Positions 1 through 7,816 of a stretch of 12,180 bases of DNA are shown one piece after another. The notes beneath the pieces were generated by a model that worked only from the letters and a program-made list of their open reading frames with translations, ran no database searches and was not told where the DNA came from. The DNA comes from an uncultured Lachnospiraceae bacterium (GTDB lineage Bacteria > Bacillota_A > Clostridia > Lachnospirales > Lachnospiraceae). Each line of letters starts with the position of its first letter. The first letter of the stretch is position 1. The stretch spans positions 289 to 12,468 of the forward strand of contig CAJUFW010000098.1 in assembly GCA_910585655.1 (NCBI GenBank), in the 5' to 3' direction. The position numbers and the translations under genes were made by a program.

Positions 1-1
1 G

Positions 2-868
2 TTGGTTCTGATGATGCTACCGGGAATTCTTTACTTGCTTGTGAATAATTATCTTCCGATGTTTGGAATTATGATTGCTTTTAAAAAGCTGGATTATGCC
101 AAAGGGATTTTTGCCAGTGAGTGGGTAGGCTTTGAAAACTTTGAATTTCTGTTCCGAACCAAGGATTTCTTTATTATGATCCGGAATACGTTGCTTTATA
201 ATATCGTTTTTATTTTTGGAGGACTGGTAGCTTCTCTGGCGATTGCCGTAATGATGACAGAAATCGGCAAGCTAAAAATTGCCAAGGCGATTCAGCCAAT
301 TATCTGCTTTCCCAACATGATTTCCATTATTATCGTTGCCTATTTGGTCTACGGGTTTTTAGGGGGAGACGGCTGGATTAACAATACGATTTTACATGGA
401 GACGGGATTTCATGGTATTCGCAGCCGCAATACTGGCCGTTTATTTTAACTCTGGTACATTTTTGGAAGGGAGCCGGGTATGGTTCCATTATTTATATTG
501 CAACGATGTCAGGAATTGATATTGGTCTGTACGAGGCGGCAAAGCTGGACGGTGCGACGAAGATGCAGCAGATTCGTCTGATTACTCTGCCGATTATCCG
601 CCCTATGGTGGTTTTAATGCTTCTGATGAGCATTGGACGGATTTTTTCTTCGGATTTTGGTCTGTTTTTGCAGGTTCCGATGGATTCCGGCGCGCTTTAT
701 ACTACGACGCAGACGATTGATACTTATGTATACCGTGCGTTGATGAAACTAAACGATGTCAGCATGTCGTCGGCAGCCAGTGTATTTCAGTCTATTATCG
801 GCTTTGTACTGGTGCTGCTCTCAAACCTGATTGTCCGGAAAGTCGATCCGGACAGCTCGTTATTCTGA
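2..868 (+). CDS. Sugar ABC transporter permease, LplB-type (5'-truncated)
   Basis: This is an inner-membrane permease subunit of a CUT1/LplB-like carbohydrate ABC importer. The reading frame is open to the window edge, so the true start and probably a short cytoplasmic N-terminus lie upstream; the first visible codons are not a trusted start. Visible residues 1-288 contain about six hydrophobic segments (roughly 3-26, 63-85, 97-119, 146-168, 201-221 and 260-278). The EAA loop, which docks the ATPase, is clear at visible residues 178-184 (EAAKLDG), followed by the typical I-x-LP at about 194-197. The stop at 866-868 is 13 bp before the next permease, with which it would form the heterodimeric channel. 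No ATPase or solute-binding protein is in the window. Systems of this type often use a shared ATPase encoded elsewhere, while the binding protein is probably just upstream (inference). Confidence 0.93.
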   Translation: MVLMMLPGILYLLVNNYLPMFGIMIAFKKLDYAKGIFASEWVGFENFEFLFRTKDFFIMIRNTLLYNIVFIFGGLVASLAIAVMMTEIGKLKIAKAIQPIICFPNMISIIIVAYLVYGFLGGDGWINNTILHGDGISWYSQPQYWPFILTLVHFWKGAGYGSIIYIATMSGIDIGLYEAAKLDGATKMQQIRLITLPIIRPMVVLMLLMSIGRIFSSDFGLFLQVPMDSGALYTTTQTIDTYVYRALMKLNDVSMSSAASVFQSIIGFVLVLLSNLIVRKVDPDSSLF

Positions 869-881
869 TGGGGGGATAGTT

Positions 882-1778
882 ATGAAACATGTCAATTCTG
901 AAAAAAGGTTCCAGATGGTTTGCTGTGTGATCATGATCTTGTTTGCGGTATTTTGTCTGGCGCCGTTTTTGCTGATGATTAGTGCGTCGGTTACGGAGGA
1001 AAATGCCTTGATCAACGAAGGCTATAAATTTATCCCCTCTAAGCTTAGCTTTGCCGCTTATCAATATCTGTGGGCGAAACGAGAGACCATTGGCAGAGCC
1101 TATCTGGTTACGATTGTGGTCACGATTGTAGGTACACTGACCAATGTGATCATAACTTCGATGTTTGCATATCCGCTTTCCAGGAAAGATTTTAAAGCCA
1201 GAAATGCAATCGCTTTTTTTATCTTTTTTACTATGCTGTTTAGCGGTGGTATGACGGCTTCGTATATTATTTGGACACAGACTTTCCATATCAAAAATAC
1301 GATTTGGGCGTTGCTGCTGCCCAACTATTTAATGAGCGGTATGAATGTTTTGCTGGTACGAAATTATTATAGCAGCAGTATTCCAAGTGAAATTTTAGAG
1401 GCGGCAAGGATGGACGGCGCCGGAGAAATGAAAATCTATTCCAAGATCATGCTGCCGCTTTCCAAACCGGTGATCATTACGATTTCCGTGTTTGCCGGGA
1501 TGGCTTATTGGAACGACTGGTCTAATGCGATGTACTACATTTCCAATCAGAGGCTTTACAGTATCAACGCTTATCTGAACAATCTGCAAAATAACATTAA
1601 GCTTTTGACGATGCAGTCGAGTATGACCGAAGGTGCGAATTTACAGGGGCTGCAGCTCCCGACGGTAGGCGCCAGAATGGCGATTGCAATGATTGCCGTA
1701 TTGCCGGTGTTGATTATTTTTCCGTTTATCCAGTCCCAGATTATTAAGGGTGTGGTAATCGGCGGCGTAAAGGGATGA
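882..1778 (+). CDS. Sugar ABC transporter permease, YtcP/AraQ-type
   Basis: Second inner-membrane permease of the carbohydrate importer (298 residues). ATG 882 is chosen because a G-rich site (GGGGGGA, 870-876) sits just upstream and the protein then begins with a short basic N-terminus before transmembrane segment 1 (about 12-34), as is usual for this family. An in-frame upstream ATG at 831 would overlap the preceding gene and add 17 residues with no family character. Further hydrophobic segments lie at about 73-97, 108-130, 140-158, 196-212 and 262-288. The EAA loop reads EAARMDGAG at residues 173-181, followed by I-M-LP at 189-192. The stop codon at 1776-1778 lies 17 bp before the next start. 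The neighbouring esterases and phosphorylase suggest that the imported substrate is a modified oligosaccharide or glycoside. Confidence 0.95.
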   Translation: MKHVNSEKRFQMVCCVIMILFAVFCLAPFLLMISASVTEENALINEGYKFIPSKLSFAAYQYLWAKRETIGRAYLVTIVVTIVGTLTNVIITSMFAYPLSRKDFKARNAIAFFIFFTMLFSGGMTASYIIWTQTFHIKNTIWALLLPNYLMSGMNVLLVRNYYSSSIPSEILEAARMDGAGEMKIYSKIMLPLSKPVIITISVFAGMAYWNDWSNAMYYISNQRLYSINAYLNNLQNNIKLLTMQSSMTEGANLQGLQLPTVGARMAIAMIAVLPVLIIFPFIQSQIIKGVVIGGVKG

Positions 1779-1779
1779 C

Positions 1780-1786
1780 AGGAGGG
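1780..1786 (+). promoter_or_regulatory. Ribosome binding site fixing the start of the CE2-like esterase
   Basis: AGGAGGG lies 9 nt before ATG 1796. Another in-frame ATG at 1775 overlaps the previous stop (ATGA) but has this site downstream of it, so 1796 is the better start. Confidence 0.7.
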
Positions 1787-1795
1787 AAAAGTACG

Positions 1796-2923
1796 ATGAA
1801 AACGGTATCAATACAAGAAGTAAGGGATAGAGTAGAGGTATATGGTCGTAGCTATTATGACGAAACCGAGAAAGTATTATATTCTAATTATACATGCGGA
1901 AGCTGGGAAGTTCGCTTTAAAGGAACTTTTCTTGCCGTAAATTTTTCTGTAATACCAGATACTTTTGTGCCTCCGATAGCGCTGCCGCCAGGGAAGGAAC
2001 TGCCGCAAAAGAAAGATTGGCCATGGATTTCTGTTTTTTTGGATGGAGAAGAAGAGGCATATCAAAAACTTCCGGTTCGGGGAGAAACGGCTTCTGTGAT
2101 GCTAATTTGCAGCGAGCAGGAAGAAGAACATATCATTCGGATAGTAAAACTTACGGAAAACTTCCGGACAGCGCTTGGAATTTCAGGGTTTTGTATGGAA
2201 GGAGAGCTGATGGCATATCAGGCACCTGAAAAAGAGGTAATAGAGTTTATCGGAGATTCGATTACCTGCGGATTTGGAAATGATACGCGGGAAGTAAACC
2301 GGGACTTTTATACTGCGGATGAAGACGGCTATTTGTCCTATGGAGCGATTGCGGCAAGAGAGCTTGGGCTGGAATCACGGTTTATTTCCGTAAGCGGTAT
2401 CAGCCTTACGGCAATGCCGAATATGCAGGGGTTTTATGGGATGATGGATTTATATGCTTATGCAGACCGGATTTTAGAGGATAAGTTGGCAGAAAAAAGA
2501 AAGGAAAAAATCAGCTCATACAGACCATTTGATTTTACAAAAAAGCCTGCCAGATATGTGGTGCTTAACCTTGGGACAAACGACGGAACACAGATTTATT
2601 TTTGCCCGGAGGAGGAAAAAGAGCAGGCGGAACGAAACTTTGAAAAGAATTATTATGACTTTATAGCGAGTATTCGGGAAAAGAACAAAGAAGAGACGAA
2701 AATCATCTGCACACTGGGATGTATGGACTATTATCTTTATGATAACATTCGGAAAATAGTAGAAAGATTTAAAAAAGATACTAAGGATCCGTTTCTTTAT
2801 CTGATGAAATATACAAAGATGATGAATATGGGAGAAGACGTAGGCGCGGCGTTTCATCCGTCTGTTGCAAAACACAAAAAAATGGCGAGGGAACTGGTAA
2901 AGTTTATTCGTAAATTATCATAA
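1796..2923 (+). CDS. SGNH/GDSL esterase, carbohydrate esterase family 2-like
   Basis: Predicted serine esterase (375 residues), most like CE2 O-acetyl esterases, which remove acetyl groups from sugar hydroxyls. Residues 1-140 form the N-terminal beta-rich region expected in CE2. The catalytic SGNH domain starts at about 148: block I is FIGDSITCG with nucleophile Ser155, the Gly of block II is near SVSGIS (198-203), block III is LGTND (259-263, Asn262), and the catalytic His is His354 in AAFHPS. The residue three before this His is Gly350, not the usual Asp. That fits CE2 enzymes described with a Ser-His dyad in place of a full triad. There is no signal peptide, so it should act in the cytoplasm after import. 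It lies between the permeases and a type-B carboxylesterase. Family assignment is good; acetyl specificity is inferred from the family. Confidence 0.86.
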   Translation: MKTVSIQEVRDRVEVYGRSYYDETEKVLYSNYTCGSWEVRFKGTFLAVNFSVIPDTFVPPIALPPGKELPQKKDWPWISVFLDGEEEAYQKLPVRGETASVMLICSEQEEEHIIRIVKLTENFRTALGISGFCMEGELMAYQAPEKEVIEFIGDSITCGFGNDTREVNRDFYTADEDGYLSYGAIAARELGLESRFISVSGISLTAMPNMQGFYGMMDLYAYADRILEDKLAEKRKEKISSYRPFDFTKKPARYVVLNLGTNDGTQIYFCPEEEKEQAERNFEKNYYDFIASIREKNKEETKIICTLGCMDYYLYDNIRKIVERFKKDTKDPFLYLMKYTKMMNMGEDVGAAFHPSVAKHKKMARELVKFIRKLS

Positions 2924-2946
2924 AGAATAGAAAGGATGGTAAAAAA

Positions 2947-4512
2947 ATGTCAGATTTTGAACAAGCAAAGGTATTGGTCAGAGAGGGATGGCTTCAGGGC
3001 TATACAGAGGGCAGCCTGAAAATCTTTAAAGGGGTTCCGTTTGCGGCGCCGCCGGTAGGGAACCTGAGGTTTCGTCATCCGCAGGACGCCAGAAGGTGGA
3101 GAGGGGTACGAAAGGCAGTCGAATACCGTGCCGCTGCGATTCAGAGGGTACAGGAGATGCCCGCGGCTCCGGCAAACGTACATGGAGTTCCGCAGATACT
3201 GGCGCGTTCCCAGTATGAGGAGGACTGTTTGTACTTGAATATCTGGTCTCCGGCTAAAACGGCAGAGGACAAGCTTCCTGTGTTTATCTGGATTCATGGA
3301 GGCGGGATGGTAGCAGGCTCTGGCGTAGAGTGTGTCTGTGACGGAGACGGATTTGCGAAAAGAAGAGATGTGATCGTAGTAACTATTAACTATCGGCTGG
3401 GCTTTTTTGGATTTTTCGCACATCCGGATCTGACCAAAGAGGGAAATGGTACTTCTGGGAATTATGCGCTTTATGATATGCGAAAGGCGTGCGAATGGGT
3501 AAAAAAGAACATTGCTGCTTTTGGCGGTGATCCGGAGCGGATTACCGTAGCCGGGCAGTCCGGCGGGGCAGCCGGGACGGGAGCGCTGCATGCTTCTCCG
3601 TTGATGAAAGGGCTGATTCAGAGGGTTTCAATAGAGAGCGGTCCGATTTATTGGGGCTTTATGCAGCCTGGACCACGGGAGGATATGGAAGAGCGCGGCA
3701 TGAAATTTATGGAAAAAATCGGATGCAGCTCGATTGAAGAACTGCGGGAACGAGATGCCTGGAATCTGTTTGATGCTTATGCCGAGGTTCCGTTTCAAGA
3801 GGGCTTTACGTTCTGCATTGACGGGGAATTTTTACCGGAGCGGTATTCCGACTGGATGGACGCCGGAAAATTTAATGATTTTGACGTGCTGATGGGAAGC
3901 TGCGCTCAGGAATTTCCGGTGGCAGGAGAAGAGGGACTGGCGCTGGCGGATTATCATAAATATCTGGAAGAGGCTTTTCCGGACAATGTAGAAAATATGA
4001 AAAAATGGTATCCGGCAGAGACGCCGGTGATGGCAGCTAAGATGGCGTCAACGATCGCTTCCGATATTATGCTGATGGGAGCTGTCAAAATCGGAGCGTT
4101 ATGCAAACAGTATGGGCATCGAGCTTATATTTGGCTGATGACAAAAGAAAACGAAACTGAGCGGGGACATCAGGCAGGTTCTCCGCATTGTGCAGAAATG
4201 CCGTATGTATTCGGACGAGTGGATAAAGGGGAGCGTAATCCGTTCTTTGATTATCATTGGGTAGGAGCCGACTATGATTTTATGGAACTGATTCAGGGTT
4301 ATTGGTATCAGTTTGCCGCCTCCGGCGATCCAAATGGAGAGGGAAGACCGGAATGGAAGCCATATGAAGGCGAGTTTGCTATATGCGACCTGGGGAACCA
4401 GACTCATATGCTTTCGGAAGAAGAGCAGGAAAAGTACCATTATTTCTGGAACAAACTCCAGTCCAAAGAGGTGGTCAATCCGATTCGTCTGGGAACATTG
4501 GCAAAAATTTAG
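2947..4512 (+). CDS. Carboxylesterase type B (alpha/beta-hydrolase)
   Basis: Alpha/beta-hydrolase of the type-B carboxylesterase family (521 residues, normal length), hydrolysing carboxylic esters. Family marks in order: GVPFAAPPVG at 29-38, the EDCLYLNIW signature at 92-100, the oxyanion-hole HGGG at 117-120, the nucleophile elbow GQSGG with Ser205 at 203-207, a probable acid Glu322 in the GSCAQEF stretch, and the catalytic His414 in GSPHCAEMPYVFG. The elbow usually reads GESAG in this family, so the Gln and second Gly are departures, but all three triad positions seem present. No signal peptide is visible, which suggests a cytoplasmic enzyme. ATG 2947 follows AAAGGA at 2931-2936. It is 23 bp after the CE2-like gene and 19 bp before the NIF3-like gene. 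The substrate is unknown; given the neighbours, an acylated sugar or glycoside is plausible (inference). Confidence 0.93.
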   Translation: MSDFEQAKVLVREGWLQGYTEGSLKIFKGVPFAAPPVGNLRFRHPQDARRWRGVRKAVEYRAAAIQRVQEMPAAPANVHGVPQILARSQYEEDCLYLNIWSPAKTAEDKLPVFIWIHGGGMVAGSGVECVCDGDGFAKRRDVIVVTINYRLGFFGFFAHPDLTKEGNGTSGNYALYDMRKACEWVKKNIAAFGGDPERITVAGQSGGAAGTGALHASPLMKGLIQRVSIESGPIYWGFMQPGPREDMEERGMKFMEKIGCSSIEELRERDAWNLFDAYAEVPFQEGFTFCIDGEFLPERYSDWMDAGKFNDFDVLMGSCAQEFPVAGEEGLALADYHKYLEEAFPDNVENMKKWYPAETPVMAAKMASTIASDIMLMGAVKIGALCKQYGHRAYIWLMTKENETERGHQAGSPHCAEMPYVFGRVDKGERNPFFDYHWVGADYDFMELIQGYWYQFAASGDPNGEGRPEWKPYEGEFAICDLGNQTHMLSEEEQEKYHYFWNKLQSKEVVNPIRLGTLAKI

Positions 4513-4531
4513 CAGAAAAGGGAGGTTTGGT

Positions 4532-5362
4532 ATGACGGTTAGAGAGGTTACGAACGCGATTATAAAAAAGACCGGGGTAACAATACCGGAGGAGAAAACC
4601 TGCGATCACCTGATAACCGGAAGCTTCGATACAGAGGTGACGAAAATCGTCACCTCTTTTCTCGTGACTATCGAGGTATTACGGGAAGCAGTCAGTCGGC
4701 ATGCCAATTTGATCATTACACATGAGCCGACGCTTTTTTTGGAACGAAAGTCAGACGATCCGTTTGCCGAACATAATCCGGTTTACAGGGAGCAGAAACG
4801 GCTGCTGGAAGAAAATCATATTGCTATTTGGCGTTTTCACGATCATATGCACGCAGAACAAAAAGATGGAATTTACCGGGGATTGGAAAAGGAACTGGGG
4901 TGGGAGTCTTATGTGATACCAGATATTCCAGGAAGCCCGACCGAGCATTTCGGCGCTTGTTATGAGATTCCTTTGATGTCTTTGCAGGAGCTGGCAGACT
5001 TTTTGAAAGAAAAGCTGGAAATGGAAAAAATCCGGGCAGTAGGGGATCCGAAGATGAAGGTAAAACGGGTTGGTATTTTAGTAGGAGGCGGAAGTCAGGG
5101 ACTAGGGGATCCGCTAAAGCCACTTAAGATCATGGAGGAAAGAAGCCTAGACGTCATAGTATGCGGGGAGATTTTCGAGCTTTTATCGCCTCCTTTTATC
5201 CGTAATATGCAGGCGTTAGGATACCAGCAGGCGATGCTCATTTTGGGGCATGAGAGAAGCGAGGAAGCAGGAATGAAGCATCTGGGAAGCTGGCTGGAAC
5301 CGATTCTTCCTGGTATTCAGGTAGAATTTGTCGATTCGGGAGAGCCGTTTTGTTATTTATAA
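4532..5362 (+). CDS. NIF3-like dinuclear-metal protein, divergent (copy 1)
   Basis: Member of the NIF3 family (276 residues), which form toroidal hexamers with a two-metal site; their biochemical role is mostly unsettled. Start ATG 4532 follows GGGAGG at 4519-4524; an upstream in-frame ATG at 4313 would lie deep inside the esterase gene. Metal-site marks are visible but altered. THEPTLF at 63-69 replaces the classical HHP motif, HDHMH at 103-107 aligns with the usual HTNLD, and the C-terminal GHERSE at 239-244 gives His240 and Glu244 with the normal four-residue spacing. DPKMKVKRVGILVGGG (172-187) matches the conserved strand of the second half. The copy at 10477-11343 shares the same altered motifs, so the two are paralogues within one pathway. 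A direct enzymatic role is my inference. A strong hairpin lies inside this gene (4633-4657). Confidence 0.85.
   Translation: MTVREVTNAIIKKTGVTIPEEKTCDHLITGSFDTEVTKIVTSFLVTIEVLREAVSRHANLIITHEPTLFLERKSDDPFAEHNPVYREQKRLLEENHIAIWRFHDHMHAEQKDGIYRGLEKELGWESYVIPDIPGSPTEHFGACYEIPLMSLQELADFLKEKLEMEKIRAVGDPKMKVKRVGILVGGGSQGLGDPLKPLKIMEERSLDVIVCGEIFELLSPPFIRNMQALGYQQAMLILGHERSEEAGMKHLGSWLEPILPGIQVEFVDSGEPFCYL
4633..4660 (+). promoter_or_regulatory. Terminator-like hairpin inside the first NIF3-like gene
   Basis: A perfect 11-bp inverted repeat, AGAGGTGACGA (4633-4643) and TCGTCACCTCT (4647-4657), with a 3-nt AAA loop, ends in TTTT (4657-4660). It lies about 100 bp into the coding region. The T run is short, so full termination is unlikely; pausing, attenuation or protection of a processed mRNA end are possible. 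A functional role is inferred from structure only. Confidence 0.45.
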
Positions 5363-5393
5363 AGAGCGGGCAAGCATTCGCCGATAACTAAAA

Positions 5394-5400
5394 AAGGAGG
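5394..5400 (+). promoter_or_regulatory. Orphan Shine-Dalgarno-like site
   Basis: AAGGAGG sits in the 71-bp gap between copy 1 of the NIF3-like genes and the next gene. No ATG, GTG or TTG occurs at a usable distance, and the real start at 5434 has its own site (GGGAGGAAGG, 5419-5428). It may be the remnant of a lost small gene or a chance A/G-rich run. Confidence 0.3.
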
Positions 5401-5433
5401 CAAGTCTGCCAGAGGAAAGGGAGGAAGGAAAAG

Positions 5434-6627
5434 ATGAGCAGATGGATACCAGTCTGGAGCTATGTGCCGATTGACTATCATCAGGAAGCAGGTACATTAG
5501 AACATATAACACAAAAGGGCGTTTTTTTAAACAACACAGCGGGAAAGGCGATTCGGATACGGTTTCAAAACCGCTACGGCGAAGAGCCGATGGTTTTTGA
5601 GCATGTAGCTTTGGAGCTGAGAAACCGTGTGACAGGGCGGCGCTCGAAAAGACAGAGGATAACCTGTGAAGGGAAAGAAAAAATCGTCCTGGAGCCGGGC
5701 AGTGAGAAAAACAGCGATGAGCTTTGGCAGGAAGTAACGGCAGAAGATGATTTGATTCTTTGGATGTACTTAAAAGAAAAAACCGTTGTAAGGAGCGCTT
5801 GTGTAACGTATGCGGCGTATTCTTGGCAGGGGATGCAGTTTTCGGGAGATTTTTTAGAAACGGAAGCTTTGGGCTTTACGGTAAAACGGGAACTGGCGCC
5901 TGTGCTGGCAAACGATCCGTATCCAAATCAGTTTTTAGTGGGGCTTTCTTCGATTTCTATACTGGCTCCGGAGGAGACAAAGCTGCTTGCCTTATTTGGC
6001 GATTCGATCACCCATATGTCCTATTTTAGCGATTCCCTGACGGAACTGCTTTACAAACGCTTTCCAGGGGGCTATACTGTGATCAATGGAGGAATTTCCG
6101 GCAACCGTCTGCAAAAAAGCTTTCCGGCTGTCAAGTTGCTGCCAGGAGGAGGACATCAGTTCGGCATTGCCGGAAAAGATCGGTTTTTAAGGGATTTGTT
6201 TACCGATGCAGTTCCGGATTTGGTGTTTGCGCTGATCGGCGTCAACGATTGTTCACACAGTCTTGTATTTGGAGAGGAAAGCGTTCCGGATGCTGCTGAT
6301 ATTTTTGCGGCGTTAGAAGAGGTGATCCGCCAGGCGCAGGAACAGGGAAGCCGGATTTATGTTTCTACAATCCCGCCGTTTGGAGCGTTTGGAGCGCCTT
6401 GGCGGGAAGCTGCGGAGGCAAAGCGGCAGGCATACAACGAATTGATCCGGGGCGGCACTCAGGCGGACGGCTGGATTGATTTGGATTTGCTGATGCGCGA
6501 TCCAGAGGATATCCATCGGCTACAGGAGGGAATGCACTTAGGCGACGGCGTACATCCGAATTGGGCAGGCGGCAGGAAAATGGCAGAAGCAATCTTTAAA
6601 AAATGGTTGGAACAAGGAGGTGTTTGA
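5434..6627 (+). CDS. SGNH/GDSL-type hydrolase with N-terminal beta domain
   Basis: Second predicted SGNH serine hydrolase of the operon (397 residues). All four blocks are present: FGDSIT with nucleophile Ser191 (188-193), the block II Gly in NGGISGNRL (218-226), GVND (269-272, Asn271), and DGVHP (371-375) giving Asp371 and His374. It therefore has the full Ser-Asp-His triad, unlike the CE2-like protein upstream. Residues 1-175 look like a separate beta-rich domain, a layout seen in many sugar- or lipid-directed GDSL esterases. No signal peptide is evident. ATG 5434 is preceded by GGGAGGAAGG at 5419-5428. The gene ends only 1 bp before the chosen start of the next gene, which suggests translational coupling. 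Substrate unknown; acyl or acetyl sugar esters are the most likely guess from the context. Confidence 0.88.
   Translation: MSRWIPVWSYVPIDYHQEAGTLEHITQKGVFLNNTAGKAIRIRFQNRYGEEPMVFEHVALELRNRVTGRRSKRQRITCEGKEKIVLEPGSEKNSDELWQEVTAEDDLILWMYLKEKTVVRSACVTYAAYSWQGMQFSGDFLETEALGFTVKRELAPVLANDPYPNQFLVGLSSISILAPEETKLLALFGDSITHMSYFSDSLTELLYKRFPGGYTVINGGISGNRLQKSFPAVKLLPGGGHQFGIAGKDRFLRDLFTDAVPDLVFALIGVNDCSHSLVFGEESVPDAADIFAALEEVIRQAQEQGSRIYVSTIPPFGAFGAPWREAAEAKRQAYNELIRGGTQADGWIDLDLLMRDPEDIHRLQEGMHLGDGVHPNWAGGRKMAEAIFKKWLEQGGV
6614..6620 (+). promoter_or_regulatory. Ribosome binding site favouring a TTG start at 6629
   Basis: AAGGAGG at the 3' end of the SGNH gene is 8 nt from TTG 6629. The alternative in-frame GTG at 6620 begins inside the site itself and is therefore unlikely. 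Confidence 0.7.
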
Positions 6628-6628
6628 G

Positions 6629-7798
6629 TTGGGCTTTCATCAGCTAACCACATATTTGGATTCGTTAGAGGACATTTATGGAATTCACAATTTAGACTGT
6701 TTGATTCAAAGAGAGCATCAGGTTGTTTACCGGCATCTGGCAGGGCATTCGGACTATGAGCAGAAGATACCGGTAAAGGAAACCGATCTGTATTTTTTCT
6801 TTTCTGCTACAAAGCTGATGACCATGACAGCGGCAGTACAGTTGATCGAACAGGGAAAGCTGCATTTGTACGATCCGGTCTGGAACTATCTGCCGGAATA
6901 TGAAGTGATGTACATACTGGATCGAGAGTTCCCGATTGGTGTATTTCCGGCAGAAATGCCAAAACGGGGAGAGGCGTCCCACTATGCGGCTACGCAGATG
7001 CGAATCATCGATTTGATGTCTATGACGGCGGGACTGACTTACGATACCCAGTCGGAGGCGATCCGGGAGGTAATCCGGCAAACAGGAGGCAAGGCAGGAA
7101 CCAGGGAGATTGTACGGGCGATTGCTAAGATGCCGTTGATTTTTGAGCCAGGTACACGCTGGGCGTATTCGTTGGGGCATGATGTGATGGCGGCAGTGAT
7201 CGAAGAAGTCAGCGGCGAGCGATTTAGCGACTATTTAAAACGGCATATATTTGAACCATTAGAGGCAGAGGAATTGTATTTTAAGCTGCCGGATCACAAG
7301 AAACCGTCTGCTTTATATGGGTATGATTATCAGGAAAAGAAAATCCGGTCGATTCCTCAGAAAAATCAGTTTCAGATCACAGAGCAATATGAGAGCGGCG
7401 GAGCCGGGCTGATGGGAACCGTAGAAGCTTATGCAAAAGTCGTGGATGCCCTTGCCAATGGCGGAGTAGGCGCAAACGGAGCAAGAATTTTAAAAGAGGA
7501 ATCAGTAGAGCTGTTTACGCACAGCGTTACGACCGGAAAGTCGCAGGAGGACTTTAAAAAGAGCGGAAAGGGCGCCTATGGCTACGGATTGGGTGTACGT
7601 GTAAAAAACAGTCTGGAAAGCGGGCGGACGCCGATTGGAGAATTTGGCTGGGACGGCGCTGCCGGAGCTTATGTGCTGGTCGATCCGATCCATCGGATCA
7701 GTATGTTTTATACCCAGCATGTAGTCGGTTTTGGAGAGGCTTATACGACGATTCACCCAACTATTCGGGATTTGGCTTATGAGGCGATGGGACTATAA
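6629..7798 (+). CDS. Serine hydrolase, class C beta-lactamase/esterase fold
   Basis: Penicillin-binding-protein-like serine hydrolase (389 residues from TTG 6629). The nucleophile motif SxxK is SATK at residues 59-62, followed by the typical helix and a QGKLHLYDPVWNYLPEY stretch (75-91). The second motif, usually YxN, reads Y-S-L at 180-182 within WAYSLGHD. The third motif region is WDGAAG at 341-346, similar to the WGGAAGT-like sequence of family VIII esterases and related proteins. No signal peptide is visible, so a role in cell-wall synthesis or periplasmic beta-lactam resistance is unlikely. Cytoplasmic ester hydrolysis within the same pathway as its neighbours is more plausible (inference). 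It starts 1 bp after the SGNH gene and ends 18 bp before the kinase gene. Fold assignment is strong; substrate is unknown. Confidence 0.88.
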   Translation: MGFHQLTTYLDSLEDIYGIHNLDCLIQREHQVVYRHLAGHSDYEQKIPVKETDLYFFFSATKLMTMTAAVQLIEQGKLHLYDPVWNYLPEYEVMYILDREFPIGVFPAEMPKRGEASHYAATQMRIIDLMSMTAGLTYDTQSEAIREVIRQTGGKAGTREIVRAIAKMPLIFEPGTRWAYSLGHDVMAAVIEEVSGERFSDYLKRHIFEPLEAEELYFKLPDHKKPSALYGYDYQEKKIRSIPQKNQFQITEQYESGGAGLMGTVEAYAKVVDALANGGVGANGARILKEESVELFTHSVTTGKSQEDFKKSGKGAYGYGLGVRVKNSLESGRTPIGEFGWDGAAGAYVLVDPIHRISMFYTQHVVGFGEAYTTIHPTIRDLAYEAMGL

Positions 7799-7816
7799 AA
7801 AGGAGGAAGGATACTT

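Noticed and set aside
831..881. Upstream start for the second permease
   Set aside because: It would overlap the first permease gene and add 17 residues without family support; the site before ATG 882 is better placed.
795..1289. 164-codon minus-strand frame opposite the permease genes
   Set aside because: His-, Arg- and Gln-rich shadow of membrane-protein coding sequence, with no family character.
2950..3591. 213-codon open frame on the minus strand opposite the carboxylesterase gene
   Set aside because: It is antisense to a well-supported gene, is rich in Arg, Ser and Pro as expected for a shadow frame, and has no recognisable domain.
6692..7180. 162-codon minus-strand frame opposite the beta-lactamase-fold gene
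   Set aside because: Complementary to conserved SxxK-region codons of a clear gene; no domain seen.
6629..7798. Antibiotic-resistance beta-lactamase
   Set aside because: No signal peptide, the second motif lacks its Asn, and the neighbours are metabolic esterases; an esterase-type role fits better.
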